Shown piece after piece: positions 9,593 to 17,889 of a DNA stretch of 64,000 bases. Numbering within the stretch: position 1 is the stretch's first letter; each line of letters opens with the position of its first letter. The notes under the pieces were generated by a model that had not been told where the DNA came from, did not search any database, and worked only from the letters and a program-made list of their open reading frames with translations. Both the position numbers and the translations under genes were made by a program. Source of the stretch: Rhodococcoides fascians NBRC 12155 = LMG 3623 (GTDB lineage: Bacteria; Actinomycetota; Actinomycetes; Mycobacteriales; Mycobacteriaceae). The stretch covers positions 1-64,000 of the forward strand of contig NZ_BCWW01000006.1 of assembly GCF_001894785.1 (NCBI RefSeq). The letters are read 5' to 3'.

Positions 9593-10256
9593 CGGGCACG
9601 TCCACTTCGATTTCCTCACCCAGACGCACCCCTTCCGCCAGTGGCAGACGGTCGCCGCTCCAGAACTTTCCTGGATCGAACCAGTTGACTTTCTTGTTTC
9701 CCGTCAACAGACCCATCGAGTCGTAGGTCATCGCAACAACTTCGGCGCAGTACGCGGTTTCGAGCGCAGCGCTCTCCTGCGCGTTCTTCCGGAGCGCCGG
9801 CACGCGTCCACGGAACCACCGACCGGCGAGCGCCGCGGTGGTCGGAAAAGCCGTTCCGTCCATCCGCGCGATGGTGCGAAGCAGCGCGTCTTCCTGCTCC
9901 TTCGTCACGGCCGGAGTGGAGCCTGGGGAACGACCGGCGTATCCGTCCAATTGCCGCAGCCAACAACGCTGTTGATACCGCTGGGCCCAGTGCGTGACGG
10001 CAGCGCGTAGGTCGTGCAGCTGCACTCCACGCTGGAAGTTTCCGGTCCACATGTCCTGCAACGACTTTCCGAGCTCTGCGTGCCACATCAGCGGCGGGAG
10101 GTCGTCCAGGACGACGGCCATACCGACGTGGTTGACCGGGCTGTTCGTCAAAGCCTGGATTGCGCGGTCCGCCGACGAGTGGCCGCGGAAGATCCAGATG
10201 TCGCCGGTTCTGGTGGCATCCACAGCGGTATCGAGGCTGATTCGCGACGGATTCAT
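9582..10256 (-). CDS. permuted papain-fold (YiiX/LRAT-like) putative amidase or acyl-transfer enzyme
   Basis: 224-residue protein not recognised by name, but with the layout of circularly permuted NlpC/P60 (YiiX/LRAT-type) cysteine enzymes. An early GDIWIFRG strand comes first, then His43 in SPVNHVGMAV, and a late Cys170 in AYCAEVVA followed by a Trp/Phe-rich stretch before the end. In that superfamily the His precedes the Cys and together they form the catalytic pair. There is no signal peptide. The ATG at 10256 lies 6 nt downstream of TAGGGT (10268-10263 on this strand), so it is probably leaderless. It is divergent from a tiny membrane-protein gene. Function and substrate are unknown. Confidence 0.65.
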   Translation of the reverse strand: MNPSRISLDTAVDATRTGDIWIFRGHSSADRAIQALTNSPVNHVGMAVVLDDLPPLMWHAELGKSLQDMWTGNFQRGVQLHDLRAAVTHWAQRYQQRCWLRQLDGYAGRSPGSTPAVTKEQEDALLRTIARMDGTAFPTTAALAGRWFRGRVPALRKNAQESAALETAYCAEVVAMTYDSMGLLTGNKKVNWFDPGKFWSGDRLPLAEGVRLGEEIEVDVPVTP

Positions 10257-10293
10257 GGACCAACCCTAGATCTCGTGGCGGTACGGTTGCCGC
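10257..10293. promoter_or_regulatory. divergent leaderless promoter pair
   Basis: Within 37 nt, two -10 elements face away from each other: TAGGGT on the minus strand (10268-10263, 6 nt before ATG 10256) and TACGGT on the plus strand (10282-10287, 6 nt before ATG 10294). Both genes would be transcribed without a 5' leader, and the two promoters overlap. Confidence 0.5.
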
Positions 10294-10524
10294 ATGAACG
10301 TCTGGAAAGCTCTCGGTCTCGCCGGGATGGCCGGGGTTGCGGCCACCGGGGCGTTGGTGGTGCGGTCCGAGCGCAAGCGGCGCGCGTATGCGCCCGACGA
10401 AGTGCGCGATCAGCTGCACCGGCGGTTCGCTGCAATCTCCGCTGAGCCGGAACCCGAACCTGCTCCCCCGCTCTCGCGGGGGAAGCAGCTGTTGAGCAGA
10501 CTCCGGTTCAGCCGAGCGCACTGA
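10294..10524 (+). CDS. small conserved-type membrane protein
   Basis: 76 residues. An N-terminal hydrophobic segment (about 5-24, ALGLAGMAGVAATGALVV) is followed by a basic stretch SERKRRAY, then a soluble tail with a Glu-Pro repeat (EPEPEP) and a basic C-terminus. This suggests a single-pass protein with its tail in the cytoplasm. It is preceded by TACGGT at leaderless spacing. Its 3' end overlaps the convergent aminotransferase gene by 17 nt, and a strong GC hairpin lies inside its coding sequence. Function unknown. Confidence 0.6.
   Translation: MNVWKALGLAGMAGVAATGALVVRSERKRRAYAPDEVRDQLHRRFAAISAEPEPEPAPPLSRGKQLLSRLRFSRAH
10465..10482. terminator. GC hairpin inside a small ORF, between convergent genes
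   Basis: CCCCCGC (10465-10471) pairs perfectly with GCGGGGG (10476-10482) around a TCTC tetraloop, with a further TGCT/AGCA extension outside a single bulged A. It sits in the coding end of the 76-residue gene and 26 nt past the stop of the convergent aminotransferase, so it could terminate the latter's transcript. Confidence 0.4.
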
Positions 10525-11767
10525 GGATGCGCGAGGCCATATCCTCGATCTCGGCGTCGGTCATGACGAACGCCGGCGAGATCTGCATTGCACCCTGTCC
10601 GGCCGCGCGGCCCGAAACACCATGAGCTCTCAACGTTTTCACGAACGGTAATGCCTCCGCCGGGTCGGCGAGCTGAACGGCAGCGACAGCGCCGATGCCG
10701 CTGCGGACTTCCGCGACCCGATCGTGGTCGGCCAGGGGCGCGAGGTGGGTGTGCAGTGCGGCTTCGATGCGCTTGGAGTGACTCAGCAGGTCCTCGCGCT
10801 CGATGATGTCGAGATTGGCCATCGCTGCGGCGGCTGCACCTGCGTGGCCACCGTAGGTGTAGCCGTGACGCCACCAGACTCCGCCTGCGAAGAACGGTTC
10901 GGCGATCTTCGGAGCGATGAACACGGCGCCCATCGGGACGTAGCCCGACGTCAACCCCTTGGCGGTCGTCATCAGGTCGGGTTCGAGCTCGAAGCGGGTG
11001 GAGGCGAACCAACTACCGCCGATCCGGCCGAATCCGGTCACCACTTCGTCGGCGACGAACAGCACGTCGTTGTCGCGGCAGATCTGCCGTACCTCACGTA
11101 GGTAGCCCTCGGGAGGCAAGTAGATTCCACCCGCTCCGATCACCGGTTCGCAGAAGAAGGCGGCGACGTTCTCGGCTCCGACCTCTTCGATCAGCGCGAG
11201 AAGCGATTTCGCGTCGTCCCACGCCACTGTTCTGGCGTCCGGCATCAGCTCGCCGTAGTTCTCCTTGTTGACCGGAATGCCGGCGAGCGCGGTGCCCGCG
11301 ACGTGCATGCCGTGGTAGGCCTTCTGCCGCCCGACGATGATCTTCTTGGACGGCCGTCCCATTTCGACCCAGTAGCGGCGCGCAAGCTTCGCCGCGGTGT
11401 CGATGGAGTCCGATCCGCCCGAGGTGAAGAAGATCTTGCTGCCCGGCACCGGTGCGATGGCGGCGAGACGATCGGCCAGTGCCAACGTGGTCTCGGGCAC
11501 GAAGTCGCCGAAGTTGGAGTAGTGCGCGATCGAGCTCAGCTGCGCGGCAACGGCGTCGGCGATCTCGCGGCGACCGTGACCGACGTTGGTGAACCACAGA
11601 CCGGCGGTGGCGTCGAGGTATCGGTTGCCCTCGTTGTCGAAGATGTACGCACCCTCGCCTCGCGAGACGACGAACGGCCCATTGGCGGTGACGTTGCCCA
11701 TGTCGGCGAAGCCGTGCCACAGCGCGGAGGTGTGCGTGGAGGCGGCTGGATCCAGGTCGGAAGACAT
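10508..11767 (-). CDS. class-III PLP-dependent aminotransferase
   Basis: 419-residue omega-aminotransferase-type enzyme (fold type I). The PLP-binding features are Asp240 in FVADEV and Lys270 in TTAKGLTSG, the Schiff-base lysine. The substrate-channel Trp/Phe set (LWHGFADM near the start, GLWFTNVGHG) resembles beta-alanine/putrescine:pyruvate transaminases. The amino donor cannot be fixed from sequence alone. ATG 11767 lies 7 nt downstream of TACTGT (11780-11775), probably leaderless. It is divergent from hrpA. Confidence 0.85.
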   Translation of the reverse strand: MSSDLDPAASTHTSALWHGFADMGNVTANGPFVVSRGEGAYIFDNEGNRYLDATAGLWFTNVGHGRREIADAVAAQLSSIAHYSNFGDFVPETTLALADRLAAIAPVPGSKIFFTSGGSDSIDTAAKLARRYWVEMGRPSKKIIVGRQKAYHGMHVAGTALAGIPVNKENYGELMPDARTVAWDDAKSLLALIEEVGAENVAAFFCEPVIGAGGIYLPPEGYLREVRQICRDNDVLFVADEVVTGFGRIGGSWFASTRFELEPDLMTTAKGLTSGYVPMGAVFIAPKIAEPFFAGGVWWRHGYTYGGHAGAAAAAMANLDIIEREDLLSHSKRIEAALHTHLAPLADHDRVAEVRSGIGAVAAVQLADPAEALPFVKTLRAHGVSGRAAGQGAMQISPAFVMTDAEIEDMASRILSALG

Positions 11768-11864
11768 GCGCTACACAGTAGTCACGTCGAATTCGGCGAG
11801 TGCATCGGTTCGTTCCCGGACGGAGTTCGGGTGAGTACCGCGCAACGGATATCCTGGTACGAGT
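11768..11864. promoter_or_regulatory. divergent promoters for the aminotransferase and hrpA
   Basis: TACTGT (11780-11775, minus) is 7 nt before the aminotransferase ATG. TATCCT (11850-11855, plus) is 9 nt before the hrpA ATG. No regulator site was recognised between them. Confidence 0.45.
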
Positions 11865-14800
11865 ATGTCTACCTCGAATTCGTCCGGTGATCGACGAGCA
11901 CTCGCCGCACGTGTTGCACAGCTCACCATCCGCGACGAGAACCGGCTCCGACGACGTCTCGACAAGGCCCGCACCGAGGACGCCGTCGCCGCGCTCGAAC
12001 GCGACGTAACTCGCGCAGAAGCCGTCATCTCCACACGTCGAGCGGCAGTGCCCACCCTCGAATATCCGCAGGCGTTGCCCGTCAGCGCGCGCAAGGACGA
12101 CATCGCCGCAGCGATCGCTGCCCACCAGGTCGTCATCGTCGCCGGTGAAACCGGGTCCGGCAAAACCACCCAGATTCCCAAGATCTGCCTCGAACTGGGG
12201 CGCGGAATCCGCGGCTCGATCGGTCACACGCAGCCCCGAAGGTTGGCGGCGCGCACCGTTGCCGAGCGCATCGCCGAGGAGGTGGGTCAACCACTGGGCG
12301 AATCGATCGGCTACAAGGTTCGATTCACCGATCAATCCTCCGATTCGACCCTCGTCAAGCTGATGACAGACGGCATTCTGCTGGCCGAGATCCAACGCGA
12401 CCGACTGCTCCGCCAGTACGACACCCTCATCATCGACGAGGCGCACGAGCGCAGCCTGAACATCGACTTCATCCTGGGATACCTCGCGCAACTGCTCCCC
12501 CGGCGACCCGATCTCAAGATCGTCATCACGTCGGCGACCATCGATCCGGAGCGATTCGCGCAACATTTCGCACGTGACGGAGTCGCAGCACCGATCATCG
12601 AGGTATCCGGCCGTACGTTCCCGGTCGAGATGCGGTATCGGCCCCTGACGGTCGACGCGGGAGAAACGACGATCGACCTCGATCCCGTCGATGCCACCTG
12701 CCAGGCCGTCGACGAGCTGATGTCCGAGGGTGACGGCGACATCTTGGTGTTCCTGTCCGGTGAACGCGAAATTCGCGATACCGCGGACGCGCTGGCCGAT
12801 CGCAATCTCCGCAACACCGAGATCGTGCCGCTGTACGCCAGACTCTCTGCCGCCGAACAGCATCGGGTGTTCTCGCCGCACTCGGGACGCCGGGTCGTGC
12901 TGTCGACGAACGTGGCAGAAACGTCGCTGACGGTCCCCGGCATCCGCTACGTCGTGGACCCGGGCACCGCGCGCATCTCGCGATACTCGTTGCGCACCAA
13001 GGTGCAGCGGCTGCCCATCGAACCGATTTCACAGGCGTCTGCGCGCCAGCGGGCGGGTCGCTGCGGACGCGTCGCCGACGGGATCTGTATCCGGTTGTAC
13101 TCGGAGGAAGACTTCGAATCTCGTCCGCAGTTCACCGAGCCGGAGATTCTGCGCACCAATCTGGCCTCGGTCATTCTGCAGATGACCGCGCTCGGATTGG
13201 GCAAGATCGACGCGTTTCCCTTCGTCGAGCCGCCGGATCCACGCAGCATCCGCGACGGTATCGGCTTGCTGGAAGAACTCGGAGCACTGAAGCCGGCCAC
13301 GAAGGACGGCACTGCCGAGCTCACCCCGATCGGCCGCGAACTGTCCGCCCTTCCTGTCGATCCTCGAATGGCACGAATGTTGGTCGAGGCCAACGGCAAC
13401 GGATCGCTTCGTGACGCGCTGGTGGTGGTGGCGGCGTTGTCGATTCAGGACGTGCGGGAGCGTCCCGCCGAGCACCAACAGGCTGCAGACGAGAAGCATG
13501 CCCGTTTCGCCGTCGAGAATTCGGACTTCCTGGCGTACGTGCAGCTGTGGAAGTATCTGCGGCAGCAGCGAGACGAGCTGTCTTCCAACCAGTTCCGACG
13601 CATGTGCCGCACCGAGTTCCTGCACTACCTGCGGATCCGCGAATGGCAGGACCTGCACGGACAACTCCGCCAGATCACTCGCGGCCTCGGATGGACAGTG
13701 CCCGACGCAGAGTCGAGCGAGAACGCACTGCATCAGTCCCTGCTGTCGGGCCTGCTCTCGCACGTCGGCCTCAGAGAGGGCGACAAGCGTGAATTTCTGG
13801 GTGCCCGCGGAGCACATTTCGCGATCTTCCCCGGGTCAGGTCTGTTCAAGAAGCCACCGCGCTGGGTCATGGCTGCAGAACTGGTCGAGACCGGACGACT
13901 GTGGGGCCGGATGGCCGCCCGCATCGAACCGGAATGGGCCGAACGGTTGGCACCGCATCTGGTGAAGCGCACGTATTCCGAACCACACTGGTCGATCAAA
14001 CGGGAATCGGCGCTGGCCTACGAACGGGTGACGTTGTACGGCATCCCGTTGGTGACGCAGCGCCCGGTCAACTATCACCGCATCGATCCCGAGGCTTCTC
14101 GCGAGCTCTTCATCAGGCATGCCCTGGTTCAGGGCGAATGGAAGACCCAGCACGGGTTCTTTCACAAGAACAGGGCTCTGCTCGACGACGTCGGCGAGCT
14201 CGAACATCGTGCTCGGCGACGGGACATCGTCGTCGACGACGACGCACTGTTCGATTTCTACGACGCCCGCATCGCCCCGGAAGCCGTGTCTGCGCGACAC
14301 TTCGACACCTGGTGGAAGAAGGCTCGCCGGCAAGATCCGTCCCTGCTCGACTTCACTACGGACACCGTCGTCAACTCGGACGCCGCGTCGGTACTGACGG
14401 GTGCGTATCCGGACGCGTGGCGACAGGGTGACATTCAATTCCCACTGACGTATCAATTCGAGCCCGGCACGGCCGCTGATGGCGTCACCGCGCGGATTCC
14501 CATCGCACTGCTCGCTCAGGTACAGCCGGTCGGCTTCGACTGGCTGGTGCCCGGGATGCGCGCCGAGCTCGTCACCGCCTTGATCAAGACGCTACCGAAG
14601 GCATTGCGACGCAATGTGGTTCCGGCACCGGACTTCGCTGCGGCAGCGTTGGCAGTGATGAAACCGCGGGCCGAAACACTCGTGACGGCTCTGGCCCGAG
14701 AACTCTCACGGGCCGCACAGTGCCACATCACCGCGAAGGACTTCGACACTGCGGCGCTACCCGATCACCTGCGAATGACGTTCGCCGCGGTCGACCCGTC

Positions 14801-15761
14801 CGGGACCGTGCTCGGCAGCAACAAGGATCTGACTGCGCTGCGCGCCGGTCTGGCCGGTGAGGTCGGCCGACAGGTCGCACGTGCGGTCGGCGACGCGGAG
14901 CGCGCCCCGGCGCTGGCGTGGACCTCGGGCACGTTGGGCCGTTTGGAACCCACGGTCACCCGAGACGTGGGCGGGCAGAAGGTCACCGGGTACCCGGCGT
15001 TGGTACCCGAGGGTTCGGGCGTGGCGGTGCGAGTGCTCAGTACCCCCGCCCAGCAACGAGCAGCCATGCGCGCGGGCACCCGCACTCTGCTGCTCGCCAC
15101 GGCACCGAAGGGAACGAAGGCGCTGTTGGCCGGGCTGCCGACCGCCGAACGTCTTGCGCTCGGCCAGAACCCGTACGGCGGCGTCGATGCGCTGCTCGAG
15201 GAGTGCCGTGCGCTCGCTGTGGAAGAAGCGATGGACGCGCACGGCGGACCGGTTCGCGATCCGGCCGAGTTCGACAAGCTCAGGGCACTGGTGGACGCGG
15301 AGGTTCCGCGGCGTACTGCTGCTGTTCTCGCACTGGTTCGACCGGTCCTGACGGCTGCGTTGGCTCTGTCGGCCCAGTTGCAGAGCGCATCGGGTGAGCC
15401 GGCCGACGATGTCCGAGTACAGCTCGACGGCTTGATCTTTCGCGGTTTCGTCACCGAATTCGGTTCTCGACGGTTGGCAGATCTGCCACGCTATCTCGCT
15501 GCGGCGACGAAGCGGCTGTCCACTCTGCCGAGCAGCGCGGGCCGCGACGCTGCGGCGATGGACGTTCTCGACCGGGTGTACGGCTCGTACGGGCGGCTGT
15601 TGGATTCGCTTCCGGAGAGCAGGAAGAACAGCTCGGGTGTGCAGGAGCTGTTCTGGATGATCGAGGAGCTGCGGGTGGGGCTGTTCGCGCAGGGAATTCG
15701 TACCGCGTATCCGGTATCGGAGAAGCGCATCGAGAAGGCGATCGCCGATCAGTCTCGCTGA
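11865..15761 (+). CDS. hrpA: ATP-dependent RNA helicase HrpA
   Basis: 1298-residue DEAH-box RNA helicase, the usual length of bacterial HrpA. Motif I GETGSGKTT is at 94-102, motif II DEAH at 191-194, TSAT follows, and motif VI is QRAGRCGR. After the helicase core come the ratchet and OB-like domains and the large DUF3418-type C-terminus. It acts on RNA; in E. coli HrpA has been linked to mRNA processing and rescue of stalled ribosomes. ATG 11865 is 9 nt after TATCCT, so the leader is at most 1-3 nt. It is followed 12 nt later by the convergent nrdR. Confidence 0.94.
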   Translation: MSTSNSSGDRRALAARVAQLTIRDENRLRRRLDKARTEDAVAALERDVTRAEAVISTRRAAVPTLEYPQALPVSARKDDIAAAIAAHQVVIVAGETGSGKTTQIPKICLELGRGIRGSIGHTQPRRLAARTVAERIAEEVGQPLGESIGYKVRFTDQSSDSTLVKLMTDGILLAEIQRDRLLRQYDTLIIDEAHERSLNIDFILGYLAQLLPRRPDLKIVITSATIDPERFAQHFARDGVAAPIIEVSGRTFPVEMRYRPLTVDAGETTIDLDPVDATCQAVDELMSEGDGDILVFLSGEREIRDTADALADRNLRNTEIVPLYARLSAAEQHRVFSPHSGRRVVLSTNVAETSLTVPGIRYVVDPGTARISRYSLRTKVQRLPIEPISQASARQRAGRCGRVADGICIRLYSEEDFESRPQFTEPEILRTNLASVILQMTALGLGKIDAFPFVEPPDPRSIRDGIGLLEELGALKPATKDGTAELTPIGRELSALPVDPRMARMLVEANGNGSLRDALVVVAALSIQDVRERPAEHQQAADEKHARFAVENSDFLAYVQLWKYLRQQRDELSSNQFRRMCRTEFLHYLRIREWQDLHGQLRQITRGLGWTVPDAESSENALHQSLLSGLLSHVGLREGDKREFLGARGAHFAIFPGSGLFKKPPRWVMAAELVETGRLWGRMAARIEPEWAERLAPHLVKRTYSEPHWSIKRESALAYERVTLYGIPLVTQRPVNYHRIDPEASRELFIRHALVQGEWKTQHGFFHKNRALLDDVGELEHRARRRDIVVDDDALFDFYDARIAPEAVSARHFDTWWKKARRQDPSLLDFTTDTVVNSDAASVLTGAYPDAWRQGDIQFPLTYQFEPGTAADGVTARIPIALLAQVQPVGFDWLVPGMRAELVTALIKTLPKALRRNVVPAPDFAAAALAVMKPRAETLVTALARELSRAAQCHITAKDFDTAALPDHLRMTFAAVDPSGTVLGSNKDLTALRAGLAGEVGRQVARAVGDAERAPALAWTSGTLGRLEPTVTRDVGGQKVTGYPALVPEGSGVAVRVLSTPAQQRAAMRAGTRTLLLATAPKGTKALLAGLPTAERLALGQNPYGGVDALLEECRALAVEEAMDAHGGPVRDPAEFDKLRALVDAEVPRRTAAVLALVRPVLTAALALSAQLQSASGEPADDVRVQLDGLIFRGFVTEFGSRRLADLPRYLAAATKRLSTLPSSAGRDAAAMDVLDRVYGSYGRLLDSLPESRKNSSGVQELFWMIEELRVGLFAQGIRTAYPVSEKRIEKAIADQSR

Positions 15762-15773
15762 TCGGCCCGCGGG

Positions 15774-16238
15774 TCACTCGACGTCGGCGGACTCTCGATG
15801 TTTGCGGAGTTCGTGAATTTCCTTCTCGAAGTCCTCTGCCGAACTGAACGAGCGGTAGACCGATGCGAAACGCAGGTAGGCCACTTCGTCGAGATCGCGT
15901 AGCGGTCCGAGAATGGCCAGGCCCACTTCGTTGCTGGGAATCTCGGCCGAACCGGCCGCGCGAATATTGTCTTCGACCTGCTGAGCCAGCAGGTTCAGCG
16001 CGTCGTTGTCGACGTCTCTGCCCTGGCAGGCGCGACGAACTCCTTTGACGACCTTCTCCCGACTGAACGGCTCGGTCACACCACTGCGTTTCACGACGGC
16101 GAGCACGGCGGCCTCCACGGTGGTGAAGCGTCGACCGCACTCGGGGCAGGACCGGCGTCGCCGTATTGCCTGACCCTCGTCCATTTCACGCGAATCCACC
16201 ACGCGTGAGTCGGGGTGTCTGCAGAACGGGCAATGCAT
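15774..16238 (-). CDS. nrdR: transcriptional repressor NrdR
   Basis: 154 residues, the standard NrdR length. The zinc ribbon is Cys3/Cys6 and Cys31/Cys34, followed by an ATP-cone domain (about 46-136, starting VVKRSG) that senses dATP/ATP. It represses ribonucleotide reductase operons; no nrd genes lie in this window. The start at 16238 has GGAGG upstream. It lies beside the divS-position gene and lexA, as in mycobacteria and corynebacteria. Confidence 0.96.
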   Translation of the reverse strand: MHCPFCRHPDSRVVDSREMDEGQAIRRRRSCPECGRRFTTVEAAVLAVVKRSGVTEPFSREKVVKGVRRACQGRDVDNDALNLLAQQVEDNIRAAGSAEIPSNEVGLAILGPLRDLDEVAYLRFASVYRSFSSAEDFEKEIHELRKHRESADVE

Positions 16239-16337
16239 GAGGGAGCCTCCGTCGTAGCCGATACTCCGACGACGAACGTGCGCGTCGGGGCAGTCTTTGA
16301 GGATACTCAGCCACGCTGGGCACCATGGTGCCGGTGG

Positions 16338-16727
16338 TCATCTGCTGGGTGCGTACTCGACGAGCGCTCCGTCGTGAACCATGACCGCGCCGGCGGGCTG
16401 AGTGGACGCGTCGGGTGTGGTCGCGCTCAGATTCGCGATGCCGATCAGACCGCCGGCCACGACGACCACAGCCAACATCCACAGAACGAGAGAGCGTGGG
16501 CGCACGGTCTGGCTCGCGAAATGGGCCGAGGTGTCGTCGAAGTCTCGATCCGCCATCTCGCGATCGGTGACGTCGGTCCAGGACTCGTCCACGACAGGCA
16601 AGCACGGGCCGTTCTGCGTCCGACGCGCGTGGTTCTGCAGCGCGGGCCGCGAGCGCCGACGACGCTCGACGACACCGGATCGCGAACGCATACCGGCAGT
16701 GGTGGGACGATCGGTGGTGATGGTCAT
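16338..16727 (-). CDS. SOS-region single-pass membrane protein (DivS/ChiZ position, no LysM domain)
   Basis: 129 residues: a basic, Ser/Arg-rich cytoplasmic N-terminus (1-78), one transmembrane helix (about 80-100) and only ~29 extracytoplasmic residues. Divergent from lexA and upstream of nrdR, it occupies the place of Rv2719c/ChiZ of M. tuberculosis and DivS of C. glutamicum, SOS-induced inhibitors of division. ChiZ has a C-terminal LysM-like domain; here the frame ends after VMVHDGALVEYAPSR, where such a domain would start. The start ATG 16727 has a weak GAGG. Two SOS boxes lie upstream, so LexA control is likely. The role in division is inferred from context only. Confidence 0.65.
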   Translation of the reverse strand: MTITTDRPTTAGMRSRSGVVERRRRSRPALQNHARRTQNGPCLPVVDESWTDVTDREMADRDFDDTSAHFASQTVRPRSLVLWMLAVVVVAGGLIGIANLSATTPDASTQPAGAVMVHDGALVEYAPSR

Positions 16728-16760
16728 CGGAACCTCGTCTTTGCTCGTTGGATCGATTGT

Positions 16761-16776
16761 TCGATCAGGCGTTCGA
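16761..16776. promoter_or_regulatory. LexA (SOS) box 1, proximal to the divS-position gene
   Basis: TCGATC-AGGC-GTTCGA matches the actinobacterial LexA consensus TCGAAC-N4-GTTCGA at 11 of 12 fixed positions. It lies 34 nt upstream of the ATG of the minus-strand membrane gene. Confidence 0.75.
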
Positions 16777-16839
16777 TGGACGCTTGTTCGAAGTTCTATC
16801 ACGCGCCTCCGACAAAGTCTGTAGAAAACGCGACACGAG

Positions 16840-16880
16840 TCGAACAGATGTTTGATTCAACAGCTGATACACGCTAGATT
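16840..16880 (+). promoter_or_regulatory. lexA promoter with LexA (SOS) box 2
   Basis: SOS box TCGAAC-AGAT-GTTTGA at 16840-16855 (11 of 12 consensus positions) overlaps the -35 element TTGATT (16852-16857). A 17-nt spacer leads to the -10 TAGATT (16875-16880). LexA bound here would block polymerase, giving autoregulation. The predicted lexA leader is about 100 nt. Confidence 0.8.
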
Positions 16881-16985
16881 CGTGTCAGAAACCACACGCC
16901 ACACGAGTCGACATCATCAACTCCAGTCCGCGTGGATCGATACCGCGTAGACCGAATCCAGCCGCATCAGCAGGAGGCCGACAGC

Positions 16986-17810
16986 ATGAAGGACGAGACC
17001 TCGACGAGGTCCATCACCGGTTCCAGTACGACGGGTTCCACGAAAGCTGGTTCCACGCGAGCCGGATCCTCGACGGTCGGCAAGGCTGCAGCCGGAAAGC
17101 CGGCTGCCGAGCCGACCCCGAAGGCCATGGAGGTGGGCACCGACATCAGTGCAGGGCTCACCGAGCGGCAACGGAAGGTGTTGGAGGTCATCCGGGCCTC
17201 GGTCACCGAGCGCGGATACCCACCCAGCATTCGAGAGATCGGCGATGCCGTGGGCCTGACGTCGACGTCGTCCGTCGCACATCAGCTTCGCACCCTGGAA
17301 CGCAAGGGGTTCCTGCGGCGCGACGCCAACCGCCCTCGCGCTGTGGACGTACGCGGACTGGACGAGGTGCAGGCCGATCAGGCCGCGGCGGCGGTGGACG
17401 GTTCGGCAGCGTCCGACGAGCAGGATCGGTTGCCGACGCCGACGTTCGTGCCGGTTCTCGGACGGATCGCCGCGGGTGGACCGATTCTGGCGGAGGAAGC
17501 CGTCGAGGACGTGTTCCCACTCCCCCGCGAGTTGGTCGGTCAGGGATCGTTGTTCTTGCTCAAGGTCGTCGGCGAGTCCATGATCGACGCGGCGATCTGC
17601 GACGGCGACTGGGTGGTGGTGCGTCAACAGTCCGTGGCCGACAACGGCGACATCGTCGCGGCGATGATCGAGGGTGAGGCCACGGTCAAGACGTTCAAGC
17701 GTTCCAAGGGTGAGGTGTGGCTCATGCCGCACAACCCACTGTTCGAGCCGATCCCGGGCAACAATGCCGCCATTCTCGGCAAGGTCGTCACCGTGATGCG
17801 CAAGCTCTGA
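16986..17810 (+). CDS. lexA: SOS repressor LexA
   Basis: 274-residue repressor of the DNA-damage regulon. The winged helix-turn-helix is at about 57-122. Autocleavage occurs at Ala163-Gly164 in GRIAAGGP, with catalytic Ser198 (GESM) and Lys235 (ATVKTFK). The N-terminus carries about 55 extra residues rich in Ser, Thr, Gly and Ala, with quasi-repeats such as [13 protein letters not shown], not found in E. coli LexA. ATG 16986 is chosen because AGGAGG lies just upstream; an in-frame start at 16932 exists but lacks one. The promoter carries its own SOS box. Confidence 0.96.
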   Translation: MKDETSTRSITGSSTTGSTKAGSTRAGSSTVGKAAAGKPAAEPTPKAMEVGTDISAGLTERQRKVLEVIRASVTERGYPPSIREIGDAVGLTSTSSVAHQLRTLERKGFLRRDANRPRAVDVRGLDEVQADQAAAAVDGSAASDEQDRLPTPTFVPVLGRIAAGGPILAEEAVEDVFPLPRELVGQGSLFLLKVVGESMIDAAICDGDWVVVRQQSVADNGDIVAAMIEGEATVKTFKRSKGEVWLMPHNPLFEPIPGNNAAILGKVVTVMRKL

Positions 17811-17830
17811 ACTCTGTTCGGACACAACGA

Positions 17831-17864
17831 AGAAGGGCCGCAGCACAGATGCTGCGGCCCTTCT
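17831..17864. terminator. bidirectional terminator between lexA and the acyl-CoA dehydrogenase gene
   Basis: A 15-bp perfect stem (AGAAGGGCCGCAGCA, 17831-17845, with its complement 17850-17864) closes a CAGA tetraloop. It is flanked by A-rich sequence on the left and TTCT on the right, lies between convergent genes and can serve both. Confidence 0.85.
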
Positions 17865-17889
17865 CGTCGGTCCTGAACGATGGAAAGAA

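Noticed and set aside
11094..12881. Long minus-strand frame antisense to the start of hrpA and overlapping the aminotransferase
   Set aside because: It is antisense to hrpA and out of frame with the aminotransferase, and its product has no domain features.
16777..16800. A third SOS box around TTCGAAGTTC
   Set aside because: Half-sites do not have the 4-nt spacing of the consensus; too many mismatches to count.
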